Origin: Sphingomonas hengshuiensis
GTDB taxonomy: Bacteria; Pseudomonadota; Alphaproteobacteria; Sphingomonadales; Sphingomonadaceae
Reading direction: 5' to 3'
Assembly (NCBI RefSeq): GCF_000935025.1
Contig: NZ_CP010836.1
Span: 4,635,001-4,699,000, forward strand
DNA: 64,000 nt
Shown here in pieces: positions 1 through 10,799 of this stretch (positions are counted from its first letter, which is position 1; each line of letters starts with the position of its first letter). The notes under the pieces were generated by a model. The model saw only the letters and a program-made list of their open reading frames with translations. It was not told the DNA's origin and did no database searches. The translations under genes and the position numbers were made by a program.

Positions 1-2460
<2,460 letters not shown>

Positions 2461-2473
2461 TGAGTCCCACCAT

Positions 2474-2499
2474 CAACGACAGCCCTGGGCTGATCGTTG
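2474..2499 (+). other. Stem-loop in the 23S-5S spacer (probable rRNA processing stem)
   Basis: CAACGA (2474-2479) pairs with TCGTTG (2494-2499), enclosing an inner CAGCC/GGCTG stem. The hairpin lies between the end of 23S and the start of 5S, where precursor rRNA is normally cut. The pairing is seen directly; the processing role is inferred from position. The rest of the spacer shows no tRNA or other gene. Confidence 0.5.
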
Positions 2500-2583
2500 T
2501 GGATGATGATCCTCACCTTCGCTTGTTACACACCGTGCACGGTATCGATTTGAAACCCCCCTTTGCGCCTCACCCGCTTCATT

Positions 2584-2700
2584 GCTTGGTGACCATAGCG
2601 TCTGTGCCCCACCCGATCCCATCCCGAACTCGGCCGTGAAACCAGTCTGCGCCGATGGTACTATCGCTTAAGCGATGGAAGAGTAGGTCGTCGCCAGGCA
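2584..2700 (+). rRNA. rrf: 5S ribosomal RNA
   Basis: The internal motif CCCGATCCCATCCCGAACTC and the GAAGAGTAGGTCG stretch are classical 5S signatures. The terminal helix forms between GCTTGGTG at the 5' end and CGCCAGGC at the 3' end, which fixes both ends to within one or two bases. It lies about 120 bases after 23S, as expected for a bacterial rRNA operon. Confidence 0.95.
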
Positions 2701-2833
2701 TTGAAGCCGGTGAAGCGCAAAGCAGGAGGTCCTGGTACCCACCAAGAACCCATTCACAACGCCAAAACCCAACGCTCCCGACGGCGCAACACGCTCCCCG
2801 GAAGCACCAAGGCAGGCACAAAACCTGCCGTGT

Positions 2834-2910
<77 letters not shown>

Positions 2911-2919
2911 ACATACAAC

Positions 2920-2954
2920 AGCCCCCTCGGTACCAACCGCTGGGGGCTTTCTTG
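2920..2954 (+). terminator. Rho-independent terminator of the rRNA operon
   Basis: AGCCCCC followed by CGG pairs with CCG and GGGGGCT around a short loop, and the stem is followed by TTTCTT. It begins ten bases after tRNA-fMet and separates the rRNA operon from the TonB receptor gene. Confidence 0.8.
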
Positions 2955-3125
2955 CGTCCGCGGCCTCCGCTAATTTGCGCCCAGCGCAACGAACTGCGCC
3001 CATCCGGCGGATTGATGCAACGCTAGGTAAGAGCGATCCTCTGGCTGCGTACCCCGACAGCGATGACATGTCGGAGACGCCCGCAGGCAGGCACTAGCAT
3101 CCATAGGCCATTCAAGGGGGTCCCC

Positions 3126-5390
3126 ATGCGTCGTCCGAGTCGTTGTGCGTCATCGTTGTCAGTCACGGCCGTCGCCTCCGCGATCGCGCTCACCGCACTG
3201 CCCGCTTCCGCGCAGCAAGCACCGGCTTCGCCGGATTCGGAGGCCGCCGCCAACACGTCCGACACCGACGCGACAGGAGGCGAGATCGTCGTAACTGCGT
3301 CCAAGCGAGTCGCCACCACGGTGCAGGACACGCCGATCTCGGTCCAGGCGCTTAGCGGCGCCGACCTCAAGGAGCGCGGCGCGATCGATTTCGCGGATTT
3401 TTATCGCAGCGTTCCCGGCATCTCGGTCCAGGACGAGGGCCCCGGCGACAAGCGCTATGTGATCCGCGGCATCAATTCGACCGGCGCCGGTACCGTCGGG
3501 CTCTATCTCGATGAAGTCGTCATCACCGGCGAGAACGCGCAGGACGGCTCGGGCCAGGCGCCCGACATCAAGCTGTTCGACATCGACCGAGTCGAAGTGC
3601 TGCGCGGGCCGCAGGGCACGACCTTCGGCGCGAGTTCGATGGCGGGCACGATCCGCTACATCACCGCCAAGCCCAAGCTCGACGAATGGACCGGCTATGT
3701 CCAATCCGCGCTGCGCTCCACGCGCGGCGCCGATCTGGGGCTCCAGACTGACGGGGCGATCAATATCCCGGTCGTGTCCGGCGTGTTCGCGCTGCGGGCG
3801 TCGGGCTTTTACGCCGATCTGCCGGGCTATATCGATAACCGGGTCCAGGACGGCGCCAATGCCGAGAAGAGCAAGGCGGCGCGGCTTCAGGCGCGGCTCC
3901 AGATCACGCCCGATCTGACGCTGGACGGGATGGCGATGTACCAGAAGGTGCATCAGGACGCGAAAAACTTCTTCAACCGAGTCGATTTTGCCGGCCAGCC
4001 GCTTACCGGCGCGCGCTACCAGCAGGCGGACGTCGCGCGGGCGCCCTATGACGACGAGAGCGAAATCTACAATGCCACGCTGACCTATGTGCAGCCCTTC
4101 GGTACGATCACCGCCACCGGCTCGCGCATCGTGCGCGACACGGACTTCAACCGCGATGCGTCGCTTGCCGCGCAAGCCTATTTCGCGCTGCCCTTTGCGA
4201 CCACCGGTCGTTCGCTGCTGAACCAGGTCAAGCACCGCAAGGTCGACAGCGGCGAACTCCGCTTCGCATCGGACTTTGGCGGGCCGTTCCAGATCCTCGC
4301 TGGTGCCTTCTTCCAGAACGAGAACCGGTTCTACCGCAGTTCCTGGCCGACCGTGAACGCACAGGGCGTCGTGGACTCCGCCTCGCGCTTGCTGCTCGAT
4401 CGCACCGTGGCGACCGAGATCAAGGAAAAGGCGCTGTTCGGCGAGGTCAGCTATGCCTTTATTCCCAGCCTCACCCTGACGGTCGGAGCGCGGCTGTTCG
4501 ACTTCGACCTGGAACAGCGCGCCGTTGCCATCGTCGCGGCGGGCGGCGGCAAGGGCGCGGGCGCCGGGCCGCTGCTGACGACCAGCGATAACGGCTTGAT
4601 CGGCCGCTTCAATCTCGCCTGGAAAGTCAACGAGCAGGTAAACGCCTATGTCCAGGTCGCGCAGGGTTACCGCGCGGGCGGCACCAACGATCAGACCGCG
4701 GCCCAGCTTGCCAACGTCACCATCCCCGACGGCTATGGCTCGGACTCGCTGTGGAACTACGAAGTCGGCCTGAAGACCGCCCTGCTCGACCGGCGGCTGT
4801 ATCTGAACGGCGCGCTCTATTATATCGACTGGTCCGATATCCAAGTCACCGACCAGGCGACCGCGGGCACGGTGTCGTTCCCGTACACGGGCAATGGCGG
4901 CAAGGCATCGGTGAAGGGCGCGGAGCTGACGCTGGACGCGCGACCGATCCATGGGGTTCAGCTCAATGCGGGACTGAACTACAGCCTTGCCGAGCTTCGC
5001 GAGGATAATCCCGTCCCGTCCACCGGCCGCTCGGGCGACCGCGTTCCCTATGTCCCTAAATGGACGGGTTCCGCGGGCGCATCGTATAGCACCGTGATCG
5101 GCAATAGCGGGCTGCAAGGGACGATTGGCGCGGATGCGAGCTATCAGGGGTCGATGGCGACGAAGTTCAATTCAAGCATTGCGAATTACCGCCGCCTGGG
5201 CGCCTATTGGCTGGTCGGGCTGCGCGCGGGGGTCAGCGAGGGGCCGTGGTCGGTCAATCTCAACGTCACCAATTTGTTCGATGACAACACGCCGATCAAC
5301 TACAATGAAATCGTCCCCGGCGTGTATCCCGACGGCTATTATATCAACCGGCCGCGGACCTTCAGCCTCTCCGGCCTTGTGCGGTTCTGA
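3126..5390 (+). CDS. TonB-dependent outer-membrane receptor
   Basis: Outer-membrane active transporter of 754 aa, energised by TonB-ExbBD. Residues 1-29 form a signal peptide ending PASAQQ. A TonB-box-like segment EIVVTASKR follows at about 50. The plug domain runs to about 200 and contains the family motifs VLRGPQGTTFGASSMAGTIRYI. The remainder is a beta-barrel ending in the typical aromatic-terminated strand FSLSGLVRF. The ATG at 3126 is chosen over an upstream in-frame start because AAGGGGG lies six bases before it and the signal peptide starts there. The GH3 glycosidase gene begins 17 bases downstream, so the likely substrate is an oligosaccharide. That substrate assignment is inference; iron-chelate receptors share this fold. 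Confidence 0.93.
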   Translation: MRRPSRCASSLSVTAVASAIALTALPASAQQAPASPDSEAAANTSDTDATGGEIVVTASKRVATTVQDTPISVQALSGADLKERGAIDFADFYRSVPGISVQDEGPGDKRYVIRGINSTGAGTVGLYLDEVVITGENAQDGSGQAPDIKLFDIDRVEVLRGPQGTTFGASSMAGTIRYITAKPKLDEWTGYVQSALRSTRGADLGLQTDGAINIPVVSGVFALRASGFYADLPGYIDNRVQDGANAEKSKAARLQARLQITPDLTLDGMAMYQKVHQDAKNFFNRVDFAGQPLTGARYQQADVARAPYDDESEIYNATLTYVQPFGTITATGSRIVRDTDFNRDASLAAQAYFALPFATTGRSLLNQVKHRKVDSGELRFASDFGGPFQILAGAFFQNENRFYRSSWPTVNAQGVVDSASRLLLDRTVATEIKEKALFGEVSYAFIPSLTLTVGARLFDFDLEQRAVAIVAAGGGKGAGAGPLLTTSDNGLIGRFNLAWKVNEQVNAYVQVAQGYRAGGTNDQTAAQLANVTIPDGYGSDSLWNYEVGLKTALLDRRLYLNGALYYIDWSDIQVTDQATAGTVSFPYTGNGGKASVKGAELTLDARPIHGVQLNAGLNYSLAELREDNPVPSTGRSGDRVPYVPKWTGSAGASYSTVIGNSGLQGTIGADASYQGSMATKFNSSIANYRRLGAYWLVGLRAGVSEGPWSVNLNVTNLFDDNTPINYNEIVPGVYPDGYYINRPRTFSLSGLVRF

Positions 5391-5407
5391 TCGGGACAGT
5401 TGACGCA

Positions 5408-8020
5408 ATGCCCTTGAACCCCCGCTCCGCTATTTTGCGCCGCCGCCGCCGCCGCGGCCCTGGCGTCCGCGCCGTCGAGGTCGCCGCCTCGATCGCGTTC
5501 GCCATCGCCGCGCCGGCGGCCGGCCAGGAGCGGGACCATCCCTGGGCCGATCCGACCAGGCCCGCCGAAGAGCGCGCGCGCCTGGTCGTGGCGGCAATGA
5601 CCCCTGACGAGAAGCTCGCGCTGCTCCAGGGGGATACCGTCCTTGACGAAAATGGCACGGGGGTGAACCCCTGTGTCGGCCATATCAGCGCGATCCCCCG
5701 CCTCGGCCTGCCGGCACTGTGCATGGGCGATGGCCCGGCGGGGGTCGGCAACGGGCTGGACAAGGTCACGCAGTTCCCGGCCCCGATCATGGGCGCGGCG
5801 AGTTGGAACGTCGAATTGATGGCGCGCTATGGCGCAGCACTGGGCGCAGAGCACGCGGCCAAGGGGCGCAACGTCGTGCTCGCGCCGACCATCAACATCA
5901 TCCGGACGCCCAAATGGGGCCGTACTGCAGAGAGCCTGAGCGAAGACCCCTATCTGACTGCGGTTCTCGGCAGTGCGATCACGCGGGGCATTCAGAGCAA
6001 TGGCGTGATCGCGACTCCCAAGCATTTTGCGGCCAACAATCAGGAATGGCTGCGGCTTGGCGACGCGCCGGACTATGCGGCGATCGACGCGCATGTCTCG
6101 CCGCGCGCGCTGCACGAAATCTATTTTCCCGCTTTCGAGTCCGTCGTGAAGACTGCGGGCGCCGGCTCGATCATGTGCGCCTATAATCGCGTGAACGGGC
6201 GCTATGCCTGCGAGAATCCCGAACTGCTGGGCACGCTGCGCGGGTGGGGCTTTGACGGCTTCGTCGTAGCGGACTGGTATTTCGCGCATCGCAGCACGGT
6301 GGCGTCGGTCAAGGCCGGGCTCGACATATCGATGCCGGGCGGCCCGAGCCCGTTCGGCTTCGCCGAATTCTATGGTCCGCCGCTCAAGCAGGCGCTCGCG
6401 CGCGGCGACGTTGCGCCCGCCGATATCGATGCAATGGTGACGCGGATCGTGACGCCGATGTTCCGGCTCGGGCTGGTCGATCGACCGGTCCGGGGAAGCA
6501 GCGACGCCGATGCGCGCAGCCCTGAGCATCTCGCTTTGTCAGAGGCGATCACCGAGCAGGGGACGGTGCTCCTCCGCAACGAGAATGCGGTGCTTCCGCT
6601 GGCGCCGTCGCTTCGGTCAATCGCGGTGATCGGCGACGATGCCGGCGCAAATGTTCAGACCACCGAGCGCTATGGCGGGTTCGTCAAGAACGACGTGGTC
6701 AGGCCCGGCGCGCCGCTGGACGCGATCCGGGCGGCGCTGCCCGCGACGACGCAGATCCGCTACGCGCGGGGAACGCTCGGTATCGGGGCGCTGCCGGCGG
6801 TTCCGGCGGCGGCGTTCCGCGATCTCAAGGCGACCTATTACGCGACGCCCGACTTGAGCGGCGCGCCCGTCGCCACCCGGGCCGAGGCGATGATCGACGC
6901 CGCCGAGGCGGGTATCCCGGGTCTGCCGAAAATCTGGTCCGCCCGGTGGGAGGGCACGATCGTGCCGCCGCGCGCCGGCCGCTACCGTTTCTCGCTGACC
7001 GGCGGCGGCGAGATCCGGCTGGTGGTGGACGGGCGACCGGTCGCGGTCATGCCCAAGCATAGCTTCCGCCTGGTGAGCCATGGCATTGTCGATCTCGCCG
7101 CGGGCAAGCCGGTGACGGTCCGCGTCGACTATTCGAACGCCGCGACAATCTCGCCGCCCGAATTGCGGCTTGGCTGGGAGGTGCCCGACACGCGCCTGAT
7201 CGACGAAGCGGTGGCGGCTGCGCGGGCGAGCGACGTTGCGGTGGTGTTCGTGTCGGATCATGTGTCGGAGGGCGCAGACCGCACCGACCTGCGCCTGCCC
7301 GGCGACCAGGACGCGCTGATCGAGGCGGTGGCTGCGGCCAATCCGCGTACCGTCGTGGTGCTGCACACGGTAGGTCCCGTCCTGATGCCCTGGCGCGACA
7401 AGGTGTCGGGCATCCTCGCGGCATGGTATCCGGGGGAGCAGGCGGCGGAGTCGATCGCGGCGCTGCTCGTCGGGCGCGCCAATCCCTCGGGCAAGCTGCC
7501 GGTTACCTTTCCCGCCGACGAGGAAAATGGGCCGACCGATGCGGTGGAACGCTATCCCGGCATCGGTACCGACGTGCGCTACGATGAGGACATCTTCGTC
7601 GGATATCGCTGGTATGACAGCAAGCGCGTGAAGCCGCTCTACCCGTTCGGGTTTGGCCTGTCCTATACGCGGTTCGGCTATGAGGGGCTGACCGTGTCGG
7701 CGCGGCCCGAGGGCGGCTGGGCCGTGCGCGCGACCGTGCGCAACACTGGGGCCCGCGACGGAGCCGAGGTGGCGCAGCTCTATATCGGCATGCCGAAGGG
7801 GAGCGGCGCCCCGCCGCGCCAGCTGAAGGGCTTCGCGCGCGTCGCGCTCAAGGCGGGCGAAGCGCAATCGGTCGAGTTCACGCTGACCGATCGCGATCTG
7901 TCGTTCTGGGATACGGCTTCGAATGGATGGAAGCGCCCCGCCGGACGCTTCAGCATCGCCGTCGGCCCGAGTTCGCGCGATCTGCCGCTCAAGGCGAGCC
8001 TCGACGTTCCGGCGCGCTGA
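5408..8020 (+). CDS. Glycoside hydrolase family 3 enzyme with inserted PA14 domain (beta-glucosidase-like)
   Basis: 870 aa, probably exported (hydrophobic stretch at about 22-38 ending AAPAAGQ after an Arg-rich start). The GH3 N-terminal TIM barrel covers about 50-320, with the KHFAANNQE motif and the nucleophile Asp289 in GFVVADW. A PA14 carbohydrate-binding insert (about 475-595, from ATYYATPDLSG to RVDYSN) interrupts the second GH3 domain, which resumes with VVFVSDHVSEG. A fibronectin-III-like C-terminal domain begins near PFGFGLSYTRFGYEG. This order matches PA14-containing GH3 beta-glucosidases and beta-xylosidases acting on plant glycans. It is very probably co-transcribed with the receptor 17 bases upstream. 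Exact sugar specificity cannot be read from the sequence. Confidence 0.92.
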   Translation: MPLNPRSAILRRRRRRGPGVRAVEVAASIAFAIAAPAAGQERDHPWADPTRPAEERARLVVAAMTPDEKLALLQGDTVLDENGTGVNPCVGHISAIPRLGLPALCMGDGPAGVGNGLDKVTQFPAPIMGAASWNVELMARYGAALGAEHAAKGRNVVLAPTINIIRTPKWGRTAESLSEDPYLTAVLGSAITRGIQSNGVIATPKHFAANNQEWLRLGDAPDYAAIDAHVSPRALHEIYFPAFESVVKTAGAGSIMCAYNRVNGRYACENPELLGTLRGWGFDGFVVADWYFAHRSTVASVKAGLDISMPGGPSPFGFAEFYGPPLKQALARGDVAPADIDAMVTRIVTPMFRLGLVDRPVRGSSDADARSPEHLALSEAITEQGTVLLRNENAVLPLAPSLRSIAVIGDDAGANVQTTERYGGFVKNDVVRPGAPLDAIRAALPATTQIRYARGTLGIGALPAVPAAAFRDLKATYYATPDLSGAPVATRAEAMIDAAEAGIPGLPKIWSARWEGTIVPPRAGRYRFSLTGGGEIRLVVDGRPVAVMPKHSFRLVSHGIVDLAAGKPVTVRVDYSNAATISPPELRLGWEVPDTRLIDEAVAAARASDVAVVFVSDHVSEGADRTDLRLPGDQDALIEAVAAANPRTVVVLHTVGPVLMPWRDKVSGILAAWYPGEQAAESIAALLVGRANPSGKLPVTFPADEENGPTDAVERYPGIGTDVRYDEDIFVGYRWYDSKRVKPLYPFGFGLSYTRFGYEGLTVSARPEGGWAVRATVRNTGARDGAEVAQLYIGMPKGSGAPPRQLKGFARVALKAGEAQSVEFTLTDRDLSFWDTASNGWKRPAGRFSIAVGPSSRDLPLKASLDVPAR

Positions 8021-8088
8021 CTGCATGCCCGTCGCGGCGGCCAAGCCGGTTTGACAGCGGGCGCCGACTCGCCTCTGGTGCGCCACGC

Positions 8089-8910
8089 ATGAAAAAGCTC
8101 ATCCTCGCGCTCGCCGCTCTGCTCCTCGTCGCCGTAGCTGCGTGGTTCCTGTTCTTCCGGACGCCCGCAGCCGCGGTGCCGGTCTATGGCCTGACGGTCG
8201 TCTCCAGCCATCCGCACGACCCGCAGGCCTTTACCGAGGGGCTCTTCTATCGCGACGGCGTGCTGTACGAGAGCACCGGCGAAGTCGGGACCTCGGGCAT
8301 CCGCAAGGTCAATCCGCAAACTGGCGCGGTGATCGCCGAGGAGCAATTGCCCGCCCCCTATTTCGGCGAAGGCGTGGTTGCGTGGAAGGACCGGCTGTTC
8401 CAGGTCACCTGGAAGGACAAAGCGGGTTTCATCTACAAGGCGGACGATCTGAGCCCGCTCGGCAGCTTCACCTATGCGGGCGAAGGCTGGGGGCTGACGC
8501 ATAACGACAAGGCGCTGATCCTGAGCGACGGCACCCCGACGCTGCGCTTCCTCGATCCCGAGACCCAGGCCGTGGTCTCGACGCTGACCGTCACCGCCAA
8601 TGGCTGTCCGGTGCGCCAGCTCAACGAGCTGGAATGGGTGGATGGCGAGATCTGGGCGAACATCTGGCAGACCGACCTGATCGCGCGGATCGATCCGGCG
8701 ACCGGCAAGGTCCGCAGCTTCGTCGATGTCGGCGCATTGGGACCGAAGCCGCGGGGTCAGGACAACGTCCCCAACGGGATCGCCTATGACGCCGCGGGCA
8801 AGCGGCTGTTCGTCACCGGCAAGCTGTGGCCGCAGCTCTATCAGGTGCAGCCGGGCACCGCGACGGTCGCGTCGCCGGCTGCGGAGGCGCTGACCAGCTG
8901 CACCCCCTGA
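8089..8910 (+). CDS. Glutaminyl-peptide cyclotransferase (glutamine cyclotransferase family)
   Basis: 273 aa, N-terminal membrane anchor or signal (MKKLILALAALLLVAVAAWF), then a five-bladed propeller of the bacterial/plant-type glutaminyl cyclase family. Family motifs are HDPQAFTEGL near 40, ESTGEVGTSGIRKV, QLNELEWVDGEIWANIWQTD and PNGIAYD. These enzymes convert N-terminal Gln of exported proteins to pyroglutamate. The ATG at 8089 starts the signal sequence; upstream in-frame sequence overlaps the GH3 gene and has no homologous content. It sits between two secreted carbohydrate enzymes, so it may modify secreted neighbours; that link is inference. Confidence 0.9.
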   Translation: MKKLILALAALLLVAVAAWFLFFRTPAAAVPVYGLTVVSSHPHDPQAFTEGLFYRDGVLYESTGEVGTSGIRKVNPQTGAVIAEEQLPAPYFGEGVVAWKDRLFQVTWKDKAGFIYKADDLSPLGSFTYAGEGWGLTHNDKALILSDGTPTLRFLDPETQAVVSTLTVTANGCPVRQLNELEWVDGEIWANIWQTDLIARIDPATGKVRSFVDVGALGPKPRGQDNVPNGIAYDAAGKRLFVTGKLWPQLYQVQPGTATVASPAAEALTSCTP

Positions 8911-9056
8911 CGACTGCCGATTGACAGGGGTTCGGCGCGGTTTCAGGATCGCAATGACACCGGTTGCTCGATGCGGCACCAGACCGCCCGGTCAGGAAAG
9001 GAACGCCCGATGGCTGCACCAATATCGCCGTCACTGCGCGGCGGAGCCCGCACGTG

Positions 9057-10055
9057 ATGGATCGGCGGACCGCGCTGATCGCCGGGCTCGCGGCGGCTGG
9101 CATGGGGGGCAAGGCCATGGCGCAGACATCCCCGCCCGCGACGGCGGCGCCGCGCCGTGCGCTCGCGGTGCCCGATCCGCAGGAGACTATCGACCTATGG
9201 CCGGGGACCGCGCCGGGCGCCCCCGCGACGCTCCCGACCGAAGTCACGACCGAACGCAGTACCGATCCTGCGTTCAATGACCGCTTCGTCCGCGGCATCG
9301 GCCGGCCGCGCATGGCGGTGTTTCGCCCGGCCCGCCCCAATGGCGCGGCGGTGCTGATCACCCCGGGCGGCGGCTATAGCTGGGTGGTGGTCGACAAGGA
9401 GGGATATGAACTCGCCCGGCTGCTCGCGGCGCAGGGGATCACTGCGTTCGTGCTTTTCTATCGCCTGCCGCATGAGGGCTGGGCGGCGGGGCCGGACACG
9501 CCGCTGTCCGACGCCCAGCGCGCGATGCGGCTGATCCGGCACCGCGCGGGGGGCTATGGCGTCGATCCGGGGCGAGTCTGCGCGATCGGCTTTTCCGCGG
9601 GCGGGCATCTCTGCGCCGATCTGCTGACGCGGTTTGCGGTTCAGGTCTATGCTCCGGTGGATGCCGCCGATGCGCAGCCGGCGCGGCCCGATGCGGCGGC
9701 GCCGATCTATCCGGTGGTGTCGATGTCTGCTCCCGTCGCGCACCCGGGATCGCGGCGCAATCTGGTCGGCGAGGATGCGAGCCCGGCGCGCGAGGCGGCG
9801 CATTCGCCCGACCGCAACGTGCCCGCCAATGCCCCGCCCTGCTTCCTCCTCCACGCGGACGACGATCCGGCAGTCCCGGTCGAGAACACCCTGTTGCTCC
9901 GCGCCGCGTTGCGGGCGCGGGGCATCGCCGCCGAGACGCATCTCTTTCCGGACGGCGGCCATGGCTTTGGGCTACGACTGGCCAAGGGCAAAAGCGTCGA
10001 GCACTGGCCCGACCTGCTGCTCCCCTGGCTCAAGCGCGTCGCTATCCTGGCATGA
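9057..10055 (+). CDS. Secreted alpha/beta-hydrolase, acetyl-esterase/xylanase-associated type
   Basis: 332 aa. Starts with a twin-arginine-like leader (MDRRTALIAGLAAAG...AMAQ). The hydrolase core shows the oxyanion region PGGGYSWV, the nucleophile elbow GFSAGGH, the acid in LLHADDDPAVP, and the catalytic His in GGHGFG. This layout is that of BD-FAE/acetyl-xylan-esterase-like enzymes that deacetylate plant polysaccharides. The ATG at 9057 (GTG at 9054 also possible) fits the leader; the reading frame extends further upstream without homologous sequence. It closes a run of four same-strand genes for uptake and breakdown of carbohydrate. Substrate is inferred. Confidence 0.85.
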   Translation: MDRRTALIAGLAAAGMGGKAMAQTSPPATAAPRRALAVPDPQETIDLWPGTAPGAPATLPTEVTTERSTDPAFNDRFVRGIGRPRMAVFRPARPNGAAVLITPGGGYSWVVVDKEGYELARLLAAQGITAFVLFYRLPHEGWAAGPDTPLSDAQRAMRLIRHRAGGYGVDPGRVCAIGFSAGGHLCADLLTRFAVQVYAPVDAADAQPARPDAAAPIYPVVSMSAPVAHPGSRRNLVGEDASPAREAAHSPDRNVPANAPPCFLLHADDDPAVPVENTLLLRAALRARGIAAETHLFPDGGHGFGLRLAKGKSVEHWPDLLLPWLKRVAILA

Positions 10056-10207
10056 TGCCTGGCTAGACTCGTCTTCGGCATCGCCGAATCGGCCAGCTCT
10101 CCGCGCGCATCGTCCCGGCAGAGGCTCCGCGAACCGCCGGAAGTACACCGTCACATGAGGAGGTCCAACCCGGTTGATCAAGGGCCCAGCCCGCCTACAT
10201 TGGCGCG

Positions 10208-10654
10208 ATGGAACCCAAGTATCTCGGCCAATCTTCCGCACTGCCCGCTTCGCCCGAGGAAGCGGTGCTCGATTACGTACCCAATCCGCGTCCGGGCTCG
10301 CGCTATCTGGTGCGGTTCGCGGCGCCCGAATTCACGTCGCTATGCCCGATCACCGGCCAGCCCGATTTCGCGCATCTGGTGATCGATTACGTTCCGCGCG
10401 AGACGATCGTGGAATCCAAGGCGCTCAAACTGTTCCTCGGCTCGTTCCGCAACCATGGTGCCTTTCACGAGGATTGCACGGTCGGCATCGGCGAGCGGCT
10501 GTTCCGCGAAATGGCGCCCGAATGGCTGCGGATCGGCGGCTATTGGTATCCGCGCGGAGGCATCCCGATCGACGTGTTCTGGCAATCGGGAGAGCCGCCC
10601 AGCGGGGTTTGGATCCCGCCTCAGGATGTATCCGGATACCGGGGGCGCGGCTGA
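10208..10654 (+). CDS. queF: NADPH-dependent 7-cyano-7-deazaguanine reductase, type I (QueF)
   Basis: 148 aa, cytosolic. Reduces preQ0 to preQ1 in queuosine biosynthesis. It is of the short unimodular (YkvM-like) class: Cys46 in [13 protein letters not shown] forms the covalent thioimide with the nitrile, Asp53 is the proton donor, and the QueF signature [20 protein letters not shown] follows. The ATG at 10208 gives the typical N-terminus [24 protein letters not shown]. No Shine-Dalgarno is visible close to this ATG; the nearest strong one (GAGGAGGT, 10157-10164) is about 44 bases upstream, and an in-frame stop at 10175 rules out an earlier start. No preQ1 riboswitch is evident in the 150-base leader. 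Confidence 0.95.
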   Translation: MEPKYLGQSSALPASPEEAVLDYVPNPRPGSRYLVRFAAPEFTSLCPITGQPDFAHLVIDYVPRETIVESKALKLFLGSFRNHGAFHEDCTVGIGERLFREMAPEWLRIGGYWYPRGGIPIDVFWQSGEPPSGVWIPPQDVSGYRGRG

Positions 10655-10690
10655 ACGTCATATTAATGGCATCTTGCCAGACGCGTTGAT

Positions 10691-10714
10691 GTTGCATCGC
10701 AACAATAATGCAAC
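10691..10714. promoter_or_regulatory. Palindromic operator-like site upstream of the GT4 gene
   Basis: GTTGCAT (10691-10697) and ATGCAAC (10708-10714) form an inverted repeat with a ten-base spacer. The first half also forms a tighter palindrome, GTTGC-ATC-GCAAC (10691-10703). It lies in an unusually AT-rich stretch, 86-109 bases before the glycosyltransferase ATG, and after the queF stop. This could bind a transcription factor. No regulator in the window obviously matches it. Confidence 0.4.
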
Positions 10715-10799
10715 CATATTGAAAAGCGAGAGTTTGTAACGGGAAATCGGCATAGCGCCAAAACTTGCTGAGCACTCGCGAAAGGACAGGGCATCGAAT

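Noticed and set aside
3159..5117. 652-codon minus-strand frame across the TonB receptor
   Set aside because: Codon-bias shadow of the receptor gene; no signal, motif or ribosome site.
8921..8950. TTGACA hexamer before the esterase gene as a promoter
   Set aside because: No acceptable -10 element at 16-18 bases; too weak to annotate.
10056..10207. preQ1 riboswitch upstream of queF
   Set aside because: I looked for the small pseudoknot with its A-rich tail next to the ribosome site and did not see it; the leader is GC-rich and lacks the A-tract.
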